Assembly (NCBI GenBank): GCA_948527295.1
Contig: CAOSWK010000004.1
Coordinates: 39,996-103,995, forward strand
Length of the DNA stretch: 64,000 nt
Direction of reading: 5' to 3'
Source of the DNA: an uncultured Eubacteriales bacterium
GTDB taxonomy: Bacteria > Bacillota > Clostridia > Oscillospirales > Acutalibacteraceae
The notes beneath the pieces are model-generated. The model had not been told where the DNA came from, made no database searches, and saw nothing but the letters and a program-made list of their open reading frames with translations. Each line of letters starts with the position of its first letter. Positions within the stretch are counted from its first letter, which is position 1. Shown here piece after piece: positions 36,584-45,781 of the stretch. Made by a program: the position numbers and the translations under genes.

Positions 36584-38011
36584 TTAGTTTCTTGCCGAGT
36601 CGCTTTGCCCGGCTTTTAGCTCATAACCTGGATATTGCGTTGGCTGCGGATTTTTAGAACTCACGACGTCTAGGTAAGTCCCACCGATGCTGTTCCAGGT
36701 CGCTCTGTCGACCTCTCCGGTCACCTTTAGGCCAAACTCCTTTTGGTATTGCATAACAGAGTTCATCGTCTCTTCGTTGTACTCGCCGGTGACAGCCACT
36801 GGCGCAATGTTCGGGTTGATGTTCGAAATATTGTTGATGTACTGCTGCAGAGTCACAACCTCTTCGCCCTTTGAGCCAAGCTTTAGCGTTGTGCCGCTAA
36901 ACGGAATAAATCTGCTGGTTGTGTTGTTTTCGTCAAAGACGGTGGTTACGATCCCGCGAAATTCCCGATAAATCTCGTTCCAGGTTATGTCGTTCACTAT
37001 GCCGGTCTGAGGCAGGTCCTCGCTTTTTTGAAAGGCAATCACCGCCTCTGTGGTTTGAGGCCCAAAGGTTCCGGTTATTTCTACAAACGGGATGAAGTCG
37101 TAAAACTGCGCCAGAACCGACAAAAAGTATTGCAAAACATACACCTTTTCGCCGCGGTTCCCCTCAGAAATAGCGTCGGGGTAGGACAGGCTAATTCCAA
37201 ACAACCTCTGCCCCTGCGACTCAAGCTCGCCTAGCTTGTTAACGGCAACATATAGATACACGAGTTTATACCAAGTGGATTTACCCACGATTCCGTCCGG
37301 CGTTAGGTTGAAGATCTCCTGAAATACCGTCACAGCGCGCTCGGTGCTCTCTCCAAAAACGCCGTCGATAGGATTAATATTTGGGATAGACGGGTAATTC
37401 TGCGCGATTCTAACCAAAGACCGCTGAATCACCACAACATAATCGCCAGTAGATCCGCGCTGCAAAGGGTATCCAGGATAAGAAGCCTGCAAGTCGGCTA
37501 CCGGCGCATCCTGAACCAGCTCAATGTTGTAGCCGTAATAGTACTTTAAAATGTTGATGGAGCTATAACCCTGATTCGCAAGCTCTTCGCTGCCCCATTG
37601 AGAAAGTCCGTTGCATGTAGAGGTAGTTCCATTGCAATAAATGGCGGCCAGCGGCTCTGCGTAGCCCATTCTGCGGATATAATTATTGAAGATATTGTCA
37701 ACGATCCTGCCGATGTTATCAAAAATATTTCTGCCGGGCGAAAAAGCCTGGTCGTAGGCGGTAGAGTTGGTGATGTTAAACGTGTAGCCCTGGCTCGGGT
37801 AGTGCTCCAAGTAGATTCGGTTTAGCGCGAACGAAATTTGCGCATAGATATTGGCATAAATGGCAGACTCACTCCAGGTGGGGTAAATCTCGCTCGAGGC
37901 CACGTTTTTGATGTAATCTGGAAAAGACACAGTAACATTCTGCGCGCTGCTGCTTGGTGTACCAAGGTGCACGGTTATGTAGCTTGGCACGTATGGGTTT
38001 ACTATTGGCAT
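36584..38011 (-). CDS. SpoIID/LytB-like protein with three peptidoglycan-binding repeats
   Basis: 475 residues. The N-terminal ~170 residues have the SpoIID-related pattern seen in clostridial proteins: EIYPTWSESAIYANIYAQIS, TNSTAYDQAFSPGR, and TTSTCNGLSQWGSEELANQG. SpoIID-type domains cleave or help cleave denuded glycan strands. Three PG_binding_1 units follow (from QRGSTGDYVVVIQRSLV near 195, from EGNRGEKVYVLQYFL near 285, and from LGSKGEEVVTLQQYI near 380). No signal peptide is seen, which is usual for this clostridial group. Middle gene of the operon, 22 bases from each neighbour. Confidence 0.85.
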   Translation of the reverse strand: MPIVNPYVPSYITVHLGTPSSSAQNVTVSFPDYIKNVASSEIYPTWSESAIYANIYAQISFALNRIYLEHYPSQGYTFNITNSTAYDQAFSPGRNIFDNIGRIVDNIFNNYIRRMGYAEPLAAIYCNGTTSTCNGLSQWGSEELANQGYSSINILKYYYGYNIELVQDAPVADLQASYPGYPLQRGSTGDYVVVIQRSLVRIAQNYPSIPNINPIDGVFGESTERAVTVFQEIFNLTPDGIVGKSTWYKLVYLYVAVNKLGELESQGQRLFGISLSYPDAISEGNRGEKVYVLQYFLSVLAQFYDFIPFVEITGTFGPQTTEAVIAFQKSEDLPQTGIVNDITWNEIYREFRGIVTTVFDENNTTSRFIPFSGTTLKLGSKGEEVVTLQQYINNISNINPNIAPVAVTGEYNEETMNSVMQYQKEFGLKVTGEVDRATWNSIGGTYLDVVSSKNPQPTQYPGYELKAGQSDSARN

Positions 38012-38033
38012 GGTTGATATCGCCTCACTTCGA

Positions 38034-38417
38034 TTATAAATTTTGAGATGGGGTTGTTCTGTTTATGGTTCTGTCCTGCGGCTTGCTGTTTTCCGTCAGC
38101 GGAATCAGTTCGACATTCTGCAAAGTTTGCGTATTGGCAAAGACCTGAACGTCACTTATATTCAAAGTATAGTACGATGGGTGCGAGATTTTCACGTTAC
38201 AAACAGCAAAAGCTGTGTCTTTAGACGGGCTCAAAGATAAGTCCAAATCCGGCGTTTCTATTTCGATTTGATCGGTTTTTCCGGTAGCTCCCGTCAGCCG
38301 AAATCCCAAAAGTTTGGGACTCTCCTCATTGCCATCTGTAACAGAAACTTGCGCGTTCCTAAGCGGAAGCTGTGCTCGCGAGGTGTAAACGTTAACAACA
38401 ATATATCCTGTAGCCAA
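38034..38417 (-). CDS. Small beta-rich protein at head of the SpoIID-type operon
   Basis: 127 residues if started at TTG 38417. The longer frame from 38438 begins LKEER, but those codons are themselves the ribosome site (AAGGAGG), so the later start is right. The sequence (ATGYIVVNVYTSRAQLPLRN, QVSVTDG, VCNVKISHPSYYTLNISDVQ) looks like a carboxypeptidase-regulatory/transthyretin-like beta-sandwich. It is followed after 22 bases by the SpoIID-like gene. Function unknown; the context suggests the cell wall or spore coat. Confidence 0.75.
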   Translation of the reverse strand: MATGYIVVNVYTSRAQLPLRNAQVSVTDGNEESPKLLGFRLTGATGKTDQIEIETPDLDLSLSPSKDTAFAVCNVKISHPSYYTLNISDVQVFANTQTLQNVELIPLTENSKPQDRTINRTTPSQNL

Positions 38418-38439
38418 AATGAATCTTTCCTCCTTCAAA

Positions 38440-38919
38440 ATTTATACTTTAAATAATATAAAAAAAGTCGGCGCTTTATGATTAATAAAAGCATACCGAA
38501 ATAAATATTCATTGATAAAATGGCCATAAAATAATAAAATGACTTGCGTTGCAAATAAAAATAAGCCCATTCCACACATAATAGAACGAGCTTATAATAA
38601 AATTATGTTGCTTCTAATTATAAAAGTTGAGGTAAACCGTGCGTTGCACAACAAAGTCTGCTACATAAACGCAGAAGTAAACAAGCTTGCAAAGGGAGTC
38701 GCACCTAAGTTGAATAAAATTTGTAATCCCCCAGTGTAAACTCGCTAAGGTAAATTATCTGCGCTAAAGATTTAATTAAAACAGCTTAAATATCACCTTT
38801 TTACGATAAAAAAAGGCCGTTTTAATTAATGAATCCCAAACAATATGCTACTACTGGCGATGTACTCAAATTTTAATTGTTAAAATATTGTAATAACATC
38901 TCTATTGGATGCAATCTGC
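38440..38919. other. Intergenic stretch, no gene recognised
   Basis: AT-rich sequence between the SpoIID-type operon and tRNA-Pro. A 66-codon plus-strand open frame (38539-38739) lacks a ribosome site and a recognisable family, so I leave it out. It includes TAAACCGTGCGTT (38633-38645), which recurs at 48171. Confidence 0.5.
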
Positions 38920-38948
38920 TTGAAAAAATATAGCCCTTGTGATAAAAT
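38920..38948 (+). promoter_or_regulatory. Sigma-A promoter of tRNA-Pro
   Basis: TTGAAA (38920-38925), 17-base spacer, TAAAAT (38943-38948), 12 bases before the tRNA. Confidence 0.75.
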
Positions 38949-38960
38949 AAAATTGTATAT

Positions 38961-39037
38961 CCGGGTGTGGCGCAGATTGGTAGCGCGCTTGAATGGGGTT
39001 CAAGAGGCCGCTGGTTCAATTCCAGTCACTCGGACCA
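38961..39037 (+). tRNA. tRNA-Pro(GGG)
   Basis: All arms fold: acceptor CCGGGTG with CACTCGG, D arm GCGC with GCGC, anticodon stem CTTGA with TCAAG around loop ATGGGGT (anticodon GGG), T arm GCTGG with CCAGT around TTCAATT, and an encoded CCA. It sits at the left edge of the accessory island that ends with an integrase gene, a common insertion point, but no duplicated tRNA 3' end was found to prove it. Confidence 0.95.
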
Positions 39038-39064
39038 TAATAGTACGTATCTTTTGATACATGA

Positions 39065-39097
39065 AGAAAGCTCAATAATACTGGGCTTTCTTTACTT
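39065..39097 (+). terminator. Rho-independent terminator of tRNA-Pro
   Basis: AGAAAGCTC and GGGCTTTCT pair around a nine-base loop and are followed by a T-rich run. Confidence 0.7.
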
Positions 39098-39169
39098 TTA
39101 AGGCTGTTTTTAATTTTGTATTTTTTGAAAATACAGCCATATTTTATTGACTTCCCCTCTAGGGGTGTG

Positions 39170-39214
39170 CAGGTGTGTGCATTTTTTTGAAAAAATCTTT
39201 ACAGGTGTGTGCAT
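39170..39214. repeat. Direct repeats CAGGTGTGTGCAT, 32-base period
   Basis: CAGGTGTGTGCAT occurs at 39170-39182 and 39202-39214, just before a half-palindrome TTCACACGGTTAA (39218-39230). The layout resembles protein-binding iterons or an operator. The rest of 39215-39437 shows no gene. Confidence 0.6.
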
Positions 39215-39437
39215 ACTTTCACACGGTTAAATCAATCAAACCTATAAAATCGGCTTATAGTACGCTAGGAATCTGTGCTGTGCTGTGATCTGATTTTTAT
39301 TTTGAAATTAACTTGACTTCTGGTGCGACAAGAGGTTAGATATGAATCACGGAATTTTGAAATGATTTAAAAGTTAGTATGCGCGCGGTATAACTGGGAT
39401 TTTAAAGTTCTGAATAAAAATTAAAGAGGTTTGATAA

Positions 39438-40097
39438 TTGAATATTTTAAAAAGTGAAGAAGATGTCTATGGAAGATATTTGCGGGAAGAATTGCATAAA
39501 GCAACAAAAGATTTTTTCATTGTTTCAAGAAGCATAAAAAATAAGCTGGGGGATAAGTCGTATAAATTAGATCAGTATTTAAGTGCAGTACTGAAGATAG
39601 CTAATTGTAAACTGAATACTGATGCGGCAGAAGATGGGCGTAAGTTTTTTAGCGAGCTTAGAAGATTATGTGTAGGCATATTGAACTATGACTCGAGCGT
39701 TACGAGCCATGAGTTTTACCAGACAACAAAAGAATATATATCAGAACACCGACTTTTATATAAAGAGCACCATACTTTATTAAATATTTATTGTGCGTTG
39801 CTCACGCCCAAATTTACAGATTATGCAGTAAACAAATTTGCTGAAGAAGTTCAAAATAGAGCAAACATAGAAATTGATACTGTGCTTATGTCGGAAAATT
39901 ATGAATTTATAGCCGGAATTGTTGACGAGGAAGATATGAATGCCTTAAACATGGCTATTAAAGGCAGATTTATTATATCGTCAATAATGCATTCGTTTTT
40001 GCAATCGATTACTAATGAGTATTTATATTGTTTATTGCACCGAGACCCGGAGACCTCAAAACAAGTGTATCAATTGATATTGGAGGAGAAGTTGTAA
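39438..40097 (+). CDS. Hypothetical protein, island family with a truncated relative at 46.8 kb
   Basis: 219 residues from TTG at 39438 with AGAGGT eight bases upstream. All-helical, no membrane segment or signal peptide, no motif I recognise. Its C-terminal part (SFLQSITNEYLYCLLHRD, ETSKQVYQLILEEKL) resembles the plus-strand fragment at 46745-46923 (AESSKKLYQFMLEGNL), so this is a repeated family of the island. In both places the stop overlaps a following short frame by TAATG. Function unknown. Confidence 0.6.
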   Translation: MNILKSEEDVYGRYLREELHKATKDFFIVSRSIKNKLGDKSYKLDQYLSAVLKIANCKLNTDAAEDGRKFFSELRRLCVGILNYDSSVTSHEFYQTTKEYISEHRLLYKEHHTLLNIYCALLTPKFTDYAVNKFAEEVQNRANIEIDTVLMSENYEFIAGIVDEEDMNALNMAIKGRFIISSIMHSFLQSITNEYLYCLLHRDPETSKQVYQLILEEKL

Positions 40098-40326
40098 TGG
40101 AAGATATGAGATTGGAGATGCTAGAAATATAAAAGCAAAAATGGCTTGGGACTTTTAATTAGGAGATCCAGCCATTTTTTATAGTAATAAGTGCCTTATA
40201 AATTGAGGAAAAAATATATATCTTAGTTTAGTTTAAATAGGCGCGATCAAAGATGACAAAAGAGTTGTTATTCAAGCAATCTTTAAATTTTTTGCTGGAG
40301 TAATCCTTGTTGCTCTACTTATATTT

Positions 40327-40923
40327 TTGCCGGCAGGAACAATTTATTATTGGAATGCTTGGTTGCTCATGGGAATTTTGTTCGTTCCTATGTTTATTGC
40401 TGGAATCATAATGATGTTTAAGAATCCGGAATTGTTGAAAAAACGTTTAAATGCAAAAGAAAAAGAGACTGAGCAAAGCACTGTGATAAAACTTAGTGGC
40501 CTCATGTTTGCTTTGGGGTTTGTGATAGCAGGACTAAACTTTCGCTTTAATTGGATAGTGCTGCCAAACTGGGTTTCATGGACAACGGCTGTCATTTTTT
40601 TGATTGCTTACTTGTTCTATGGAGAGATCCTACGGGAAAATACTTTCTTATCCCGAACCATAGAAGTACAGGAAAATCAAACGGTCATTGATACCGGATT
40701 ATACCGAATAGTCCGCCATCCCATGTACAGTGTAACAATTATTTTATTTCTCTGTATGCCATTAGTACTTGGTTCTTTGATTTCTTTTGGTATTTTCCTG
40801 ATGTTCCCCGTAATTATTTTTAAAAGGATTTGTAATGAAGAAAAGGTTCTTGAAGAAAAATTACCTGGATATGTTGAATATAAAGAAAAAGTGAAATACA
40901 GAGTAATTCCGTTTTTATGGTAA
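40327..40923 (+). CDS. ICMT/PEMT-family membrane methyltransferase with a lost or unusual start
   Basis: 198 residues from TTG 40327, but the frame stays open back to 40237 and the extra codons read VIQAIFKFFAGVILVALLIF, which fits the normal N-terminal membrane helix of this family. No ATG, GTG or TTG lies in that extension, so the start codon was lost or is non-standard. The rest has three further membrane segments and the methyltransferase signature GLYRIVRHPMYSVTI with the ending EYKEKVKYRVIPFLW. Family members methylate isoprenylcysteine or lipids; the substrate here is unknown. Possibly a decaying gene. Confidence 0.65.
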   Translation: MPAGTIYYWNAWLLMGILFVPMFIAGIIMMFKNPELLKKRLNAKEKETEQSTVIKLSGLMFALGFVIAGLNFRFNWIVLPNWVSWTTAVIFLIAYLFYGEILRENTFLSRTIEVQENQTVIDTGLYRIVRHPMYSVTIILFLCMPLVLGSLISFGIFLMFPVIIFKRICNEEKVLEEKLPGYVEYKEKVKYRVIPFLW

Positions 40924-40985
40924 TATGAATATCTAAGCTTAAATTTTTTATGATTGAACTAATAAACAAATAAGGAATAATCACA

Positions 40986-41234
40986 ATGGAAATTCAATTA
41001 ATACGAGCTACAGTGAAGGATGCCGATGATTTTGAAAATACAAATCGAATCATTTGTGAAAATATTAAATAGATATCAGGACTATGAAGTAAGTATCCCA
41101 ATGAATCTGTGGACAAAGTAAAGCGAGCGGTGGCAGACTCTGAAAACCACGTTAAATACGGCGCAAACAAAGATAGAATCAATGATCTGATGCTGATTTA
41201 TTTTTTGCGACCGAAAAAATATTTAGCGAAATAG
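40986..41234 (+). pseudogene. Gene relics
   Basis: A 28-codon frame from ATG 40986 (MEIQLIRATVKDADDFENTN) looks like the first residues of a GNAT acetyltransferase but stops at 41072. A second frame, 41098-41234, reads NESVDKVKRAVADSENHVKY and GANKDRINDLMLIYF with no start codon; it looks like the end of another protein. Both are remnants, family uncertain. Confidence 0.4.
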
Positions 41235-41288
41235 AAAAGGAATTCCATTGTAACCTAAGGCTACAATGGAATTTTTAGCTTTTGCTAT

Positions 41289-41675
41289 TTATTGAGTGGT
41301 ATATTTGTTGACCAGGTATGTTTGAATAAGGGTACTAAATAGATGTATTACTAGTAATAATAACGTAAACCATATTGGAAGCCCAGAAAGTGATGATAAT
41401 AAAGCACTTCCTAGGATTAACCACTTTGTTATATTATTTGCTTTAAACTGTGCTTTATATTTAGGCAATAAGTTTTCGCTTTCAAAAGTTTCACAAGAAT
41501 CTGTTTTAGTAAAGAATTTGGTAACGCCGACAACGGTTAACCCAAGCCCAATTCCAAAGATAGCACCTGCAGAGTCTAAAGAAAAATTATTATTTAAAAT
41601 CCAAATAAGGCTGATTGCAGCTACAATTAATCCGGCTATTGCAATTGAAATATTAATTAAGTCCTTTTTTTACAT
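41289..41675 (-). pseudogene. Small membrane protein with a stop at codon 2
   Basis: ATG at 41675 has a good ribosome site (AAGGAG), but the next codon is TAA; the frame then runs on for 126 codons to a stop at 41289. The product would begin KKDLINISIAIAG and has about four hydrophobic helices (AGLIVAAISLIWIL, IFGIGLGLTVVGV, WLILGSALLSSLSGLP, WFTLLLLVIHLF). A single AAA-to-TAA change explains it. Unless a start such as ATT is used, the gene is dead. Family unknown. Confidence 0.65.
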
Positions 41676-41755
41676 AAAATTACTCCTTATTCAAAATTCT
41701 ATTTTTATTATATTGATTCTGCTATTAATGTCAATGGAGTTTATAAAAATCTAAT

Positions 41756-42958
41756 CTACCAAAAGATCAAATTAGTGGCTATAGATAGTAAAGGATATAG
41801 CAGGAGTCGAGTATTAGTATCTAATTTAATTGAATTTAATTTTGCAAAACCGTACTCAGTAAGTACAAAAGAAAGTGTGATAATGGCTAATCTACTGGGA
41901 ACGGTATATGCTTTTTCTTTTATTTTATCAAATAAGCGCATTGGATTTAGAGTAGTATCATCTACAACTTGTAAAGAACCACATGCTTTATAAAAGTCTT
42001 TAATTTTCAAGCTAAAATATCCCTCTGATATGTTATCATTTGGCTCCACACATCTATTATCTAACGAATCATAAAAAATACTGAAACCATGCCAGGGATT
42101 TCTAACTTTAATCCATTTTTGACCTAAACTATCTTCATATGCACCGACTATAGAATAGCAGTGACCATAAACCAAACCTCTATCGGAACAGCCAAGAGGT
42201 AAAAAACCATGTATTGTTGCTACAAATCTATTATGGTTAAAATCGCAGGTTAAGATTTTTTTATCTCTTAGCGCCTCTTTTATAACATTGAAAAGTTTTT
42301 CTTCTCCCATTTTAAAAATTGAAAAATCCTTGTATTCGGTAACATTCCTACCTGTTAACATTTTAAGTGCTGGAGCAACTGCTCCATTCTCTATTGCTGC
42401 ATATTTTTTTGTAGGTGATATTTTGCAGCATGCGTGTTGGTCTAAATTCACAGCAATCAGGCCCTTAATCAACATATGTACCCATAAGCATTCCTTGCCA
42501 AGAATTTTACAGCACCTCGGAAGGTTAGGAATAGTCTTTTGTACCTTTATTAGCCTGATTTTAGCAGTATTAAGGTCATAAATCTTTACCGTTACAGTGC
42601 CGTCACCATTATCAGTAATAGCTTCTTTTATTAATTCCGGATGAGTTTCAACAATACTGGATAGTGCGGCAAGAAGATAGCAAATCCGGCTTTTGCCCTG
42701 CTCAATATCATCTGGTTTTGGTGATCCGTTAGGGAACAACTCATATTCTAATGGATTTGTTGAGTTTATATCAGGTTCTTTAAAACTCAGCCTTTGATCA
42801 TTTCCAATAAGTGAAGATATCTGATAGCTACCTAAAATAAATTGATCATCGGAAATATATTCTACTATTGGCTCCGCACTTATTTTAATATCAATACAGT
42901 AGCAAATTAAAAATATAACTAATACTGCACTTATAAATTTTTCAATTTTATTTTTCAT
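41756..42958 (-). CDS. Secreted or membrane-anchored calpain-like cysteine peptidase (C2 family)
   Basis: 400 residues. N-terminal hydrophobic signal (about 9-28) and a hydrophobic C-terminus (about 357-372 and 384-399). The calpain core is plain: DDIEQGKSRICYLLAALSSI has the oxyanion Gln87 six residues before catalytic Cys93; GLVYGHCYSIVGAYE has His266; KVRNPWHGF has Asn287. Spacing and order match calpains, with Tyr instead of Trp after the Cys. No calcium-binding EF-hand or C2 domain follows. Calpains cut proteins at a few sites; a secreted bacterial one could act on surface proteins, on its own cluster's product or on host proteins. It is the last gene of a leftward cluster (radical SAM, ABC, permeases, S41), 18 bases from the S41 gene. 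Confidence 0.85.
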   Translation of the reverse strand: MKNKIEKFISAVLVIFLICYCIDIKISAEPIVEYISDDQFILGSYQISSLIGNDQRLSFKEPDINSTNPLEYELFPNGSPKPDDIEQGKSRICYLLAALSSIVETHPELIKEAITDNGDGTVTVKIYDLNTAKIRLIKVQKTIPNLPRCCKILGKECLWVHMLIKGLIAVNLDQHACCKISPTKKYAAIENGAVAPALKMLTGRNVTEYKDFSIFKMGEEKLFNVIKEALRDKKILTCDFNHNRFVATIHGFLPLGCSDRGLVYGHCYSIVGAYEDSLGQKWIKVRNPWHGFSIFYDSLDNRCVEPNDNISEGYFSLKIKDFYKACGSLQVVDDTTLNPMRLFDKIKEKAYTVPSRLAIITLSFVLTEYGFAKLNSIKLDTNTRLLLYPLLSIATNLIFW

Positions 42959-42976
42959 TAAAAGTTACCCCTGATT

Positions 42977-43759
42977 TTAATTTATAAATGGTTCTATTTG
43001 TGAAGGCAGCGAAGAATTTAAATGTCTTATATCGACGTTATCAAATGAAAAGTTTTTTATAAACCATTTAAATGTTGGAATGAGAAAATAAAAATTATAT
43101 TTTTTATTAATTATATAATCTTGCCCAAAATTTTTTTTGAACGTAGGTTCTCCAAAAAGAAGAACATTATCTAAGTTAGTATAAAGTGAGTAAGATAGAA
43201 TTTCACAACTACTTGCAGTAAATTTGTCTAACACTATAAATATTTTTTTGAATTTGTAGTGATGCTCATCCGAAAAATGCGTGACAATTTTTCTTTTATA
43301 ATGAAGAGACACAATTTCGCATTTAGGCAATAGCATATTACATATGTCTATACAGTTTTTTAAATATCCGCCCGTGCAGCCCCTGAGGTCAATAAGTAAG
43401 AAGTCTTTTTTCATTGAGTTTAATATATTTAGCAACTTTATGGGGGAAAGCTTATCCCACAAACTAAATTTTACATATAATACTTTTTTAAAATAAGTGT
43501 CTGCTATAATATCAAATGAATGAATCTTCTGATTTTCTTTTTTATAGAAAGAAAACTCGGTATACATATTGTTTTTAGTTTGCGCAATAAACTGCTTCAT
43601 GTCTCCAAATTTTATTTGTTTATTGCTCAAAAGTGTTTTTTTTAACGAGTCATATTCTTTTGACGTGTTAAGAAATATGTCATTCTTTTCGTAATAGTCT
43701 AGACATTCTAATATTACATTTCGAGGTAGTGAATCTTTTTTTAATAAACTAATCATCAA
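42977..43759 (-). CDS. S41-family (tail-specific/CtpA-like) serine peptidase
   Basis: 260 residues, no signal peptide and no PDZ domain. The S41 catalytic fold is seen as DFLLIDLRGCTGGYLKN (about 119-135), FIVLDKFTASSCEILSYSL with the likely nucleophile Ser183, and LLFGEPTFKKNFGQ with the likely general base Lys209. Core domain only, so shorter than CtpA. Overlaps the upstream permease gene by 11 bases. In peptide-export clusters such enzymes may process the product or a leader; this is inference. Confidence 0.75.
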   Translation of the reverse strand: MMISLLKKDSLPRNVILECLDYYEKNDIFLNTSKEYDSLKKTLLSNKQIKFGDMKQFIAQTKNNMYTEFSFYKKENQKIHSFDIIADTYFKKVLYVKFSLWDKLSPIKLLNILNSMKKDFLLIDLRGCTGGYLKNCIDICNMLLPKCEIVSLHYKRKIVTHFSDEHHYKFKKIFIVLDKFTASSCEILSYSLYTNLDNVLLFGEPTFKKNFGQDYIINKKYNFYFLIPTFKWFIKNFSFDNVDIRHLNSSLPSQIEPFIN

Positions 43760-44435
43760 TTACATTCCCTAAATTATCTATTAACTTTTTTGTATTTATA
43801 AAAAGTGCTTCGGAATTTTCTTTTCTATTTATTATAAATAACATAATAATTATTAACACCATGGCTAAAGATAGACTCCACAAGATGCAATTTGAGCTAA
43901 CAGGCAACTTTTTAGGACAAAAAAACATCAATGCACTTAGTAATATGCATGCTAAGGTAAACGGCATTTGCAAATATTGTTTAAAAGGAGAATAATCAAC
44001 GTTACAAAGTGTGTTTGATAAAATTAAAGCAAATGCAAGTGGTAGATTTATTATGCCTAAAAGTGCTAAATTGAAATTTATATAATTACTTTTAAAAACT
44101 AAGCTCATAATACTTGATAAAATAATCACTACAGTGTAAGAATATATGTACCCACTCAATGTAACAATCAAGGCATTCTGAACCCAGCTTTTTCTTGATG
44201 TTAATGGTGTTACTAAAAGATAACCACTGTAAACTATATTTTCAGGATTCCAATGCAAGAAAAAACCTATGTTAGTCATTACTAATCCAAAGTAAAAGTA
44301 TACTTTTTCAATTGGCATTTCTAAAAAATGAAATATAAAAAAAGCAATTATAGGAAGAGATAGAAAAAGTAAAAGCTTTTTGCTTCTTTTCATCTCTATG
44401 TAACGTTTCCAAATTAAAGCCTTTATAATAATCAC
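43749..44435 (-). CDS. Membrane protein, probable ABC-2-type permease
   Basis: 228 residues with about six hydrophobic segments and no soluble domain. It overlaps the gene before it by four bases (ATGA) and the S41 gene after it by 11, so the cluster is tightly coupled. Likely the second permease partner of the ATPase at 45038-45781. Confidence 0.7.
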   Translation of the reverse strand: MIIIKALIWKRYIEMKRSKKLLLFLSLPIIAFFIFHFLEMPIEKVYFYFGLVMTNIGFFLHWNPENIVYSGYLLVTPLTSRKSWVQNALIVTLSGYIYSYTVVIILSSIMSLVFKSNYINFNLALLGIINLPLAFALILSNTLCNVDYSPFKQYLQMPFTLACILLSALMFFCPKKLPVSSNCILWSLSLAMVLIIIMLFIINRKENSEALFINTKKLIDNLGNVIDD

Positions 44436-45019
44436 TCCTCTATAATTTTTTCAAATGACACCTTATTCAATAAAATTTTAGTTAATAAATAATTTACCAA
44501 TATGGGCAGAGTAATAAAAAATATTTGAAGCAATAGATTAAAGTTACCTATAAAAATAAAAAAGAGAAATAGTAAAATACCGTATGCGTTAAAAATTAGC
44601 ATAAAGTGAAACGGTTTAAAAATAAGGCGCAATAATGACGTTAATAAAGTAACTGTATAAAACAAAAGACAAATAACCAAAAGCATAAATAAATCTTTGA
44701 TATTACTAAATTTAATTAAAAATCCTAAAAACAAAAATATAAACATCTTTATGTAAATGGATGAAACATATTTTACTAATAGTTTTTGAGCGTCAAAAGG
44801 CCAGACAGCAGTTATCTGATTATCAAAATTAAATATTCTCTTAATACTAAAAAACATTTCGTAACTTAAAGCAATTATAAATATGTACAATAATAGGTTT
44901 GTTAATGTTAGATTCGTCAAGGCAGACAATATTGTGCATACTAAAAAACATGAATTTAAAATCAAATGATTTTTTAAATTTTGGAACTGGTACCACAGTA
45001 ATGGCATTTTTGAGAACAT
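44432..45019 (-). CDS. Membrane protein, probable ABC-2-type permease
   Basis: 195 residues with about six hydrophobic segments (CFLVCTILSALTNLTLTNLL, LFIFIGNFNLLLQIFFITLP). It lies 18 bases downstream of the ABC ATPase gene and is followed by a second permease gene, the usual order of a two-permease ABC exporter. No family motif beyond hydrophobicity. Confidence 0.7.
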   Translation of the reverse strand: MFSKMPLLWYQFQNLKNHLILNSCFLVCTILSALTNLTLTNLLLYIFIIALSYEMFFSIKRIFNFDNQITAVWPFDAQKLLVKYVSSIYIKMFIFLFLGFLIKFSNIKDLFMLLVICLLFYTVTLLTSLLRLIFKPFHFMLIFNAYGILLFLFFIFIGNFNLLLQIFFITLPILVNYLLTKILLNKVSFEKIIEE

Positions 45020-45037
45020 TTTATTACCTCCAGGTAC

Positions 45038-45781
45038 TTATATGGAAAATATTTTTTTATAGATAAATTCCAAATCTGCATTGTCTTTATTACCGCTTGC
45101 ATATTTGTTAATTAAGGAATTAAAACTAGCTTCTTGTAAAAGAACACCGTTCTTGATAAAACCATACTTATCGCAAATTTTTTGCAGTTCGCTTAGATTG
45201 TGAGAGTTTAAAAACACAGTTGTCCCGCATTTTTTAGCATTTTCTATGTATTCTCTTACCATAAAGACACCTTCAACATCGAGCCCCACTGTAGGCTCAT
45301 CCAATATAAGTAATTTGGGATTGTTGATAAAAGCTCTTGCAAGAGCCAAACGTTGCTTTTGTCCCTTAGAAAACATAGTTATTTTTTCATCTTTTTTATG
45401 ATTTAAGCCAACTAAGTCTAATACCGATAAAATATCTTTATTTCTATCTTTTTGAGTTGCATTAGGAAAATAAATTCTATGAAAAAATTCGATATTTTCC
45501 CAAGCTGTTAGATCTTTATACAAACCTAGGTGATCAAGTACGCAGCCTATTTTTGACTTGATATTTATAAAGTTTTTACTGTTTACACTGATACCATCTA
45601 TAGTTATAGAGCCAGAGGACAGATTATAAATACCTAAAAGTAACCTGGTAAAAGTACTTTTTCCTGCCCCATTTGGGCCAATTAAACCATAAATCTCCCC
45701 ACTTTTTACGTGAAGGTTTACCTTTTTTAATATACTTTGATTATTAATAACTTTTGAGACATTTTTAGCGATTATTTCCAT
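45038..45781 (-). CDS. ABC transporter ATP-binding protein
   Basis: 247 residues. Walker A GPNGAGKST, signature FSKGQKQRLALARA, Walker B LLILDEPTVGLD and the switch His (FLNSHNLSEL) are all intact. The short form without a peptidase domain is typical of ABC-2 exporters for antibiotics or peptides. It overlaps the end of the radical SAM pseudogene by ten bases and is followed by two permease genes. Confidence 0.93.
   Translation of the reverse strand: MEIIAKNVSKVINNQSILKKVNLHVKSGEIYGLIGPNGAGKSTFTRLLLGIYNLSSGSITIDGISVNSKNFINIKSKIGCVLDHLGLYKDLTAWENIEFFHRIYFPNATQKDRNKDILSVLDLVGLNHKKDEKITMFSKGQKQRLALARAFINNPKLLILDEPTVGLDVEGVFMVREYIENAKKCGTTVFLNSHNLSELQKICDKYGFIKNGVLLQEASFNSLINKYASGNKDNADLEFIYKKIFSI

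Noticed and set aside
38539..38739. 66-codon plus-strand frame before tRNA-Pro
   Set aside because: No ribosome site, no family resemblance, and biased composition of non-coding AT-rich DNA.
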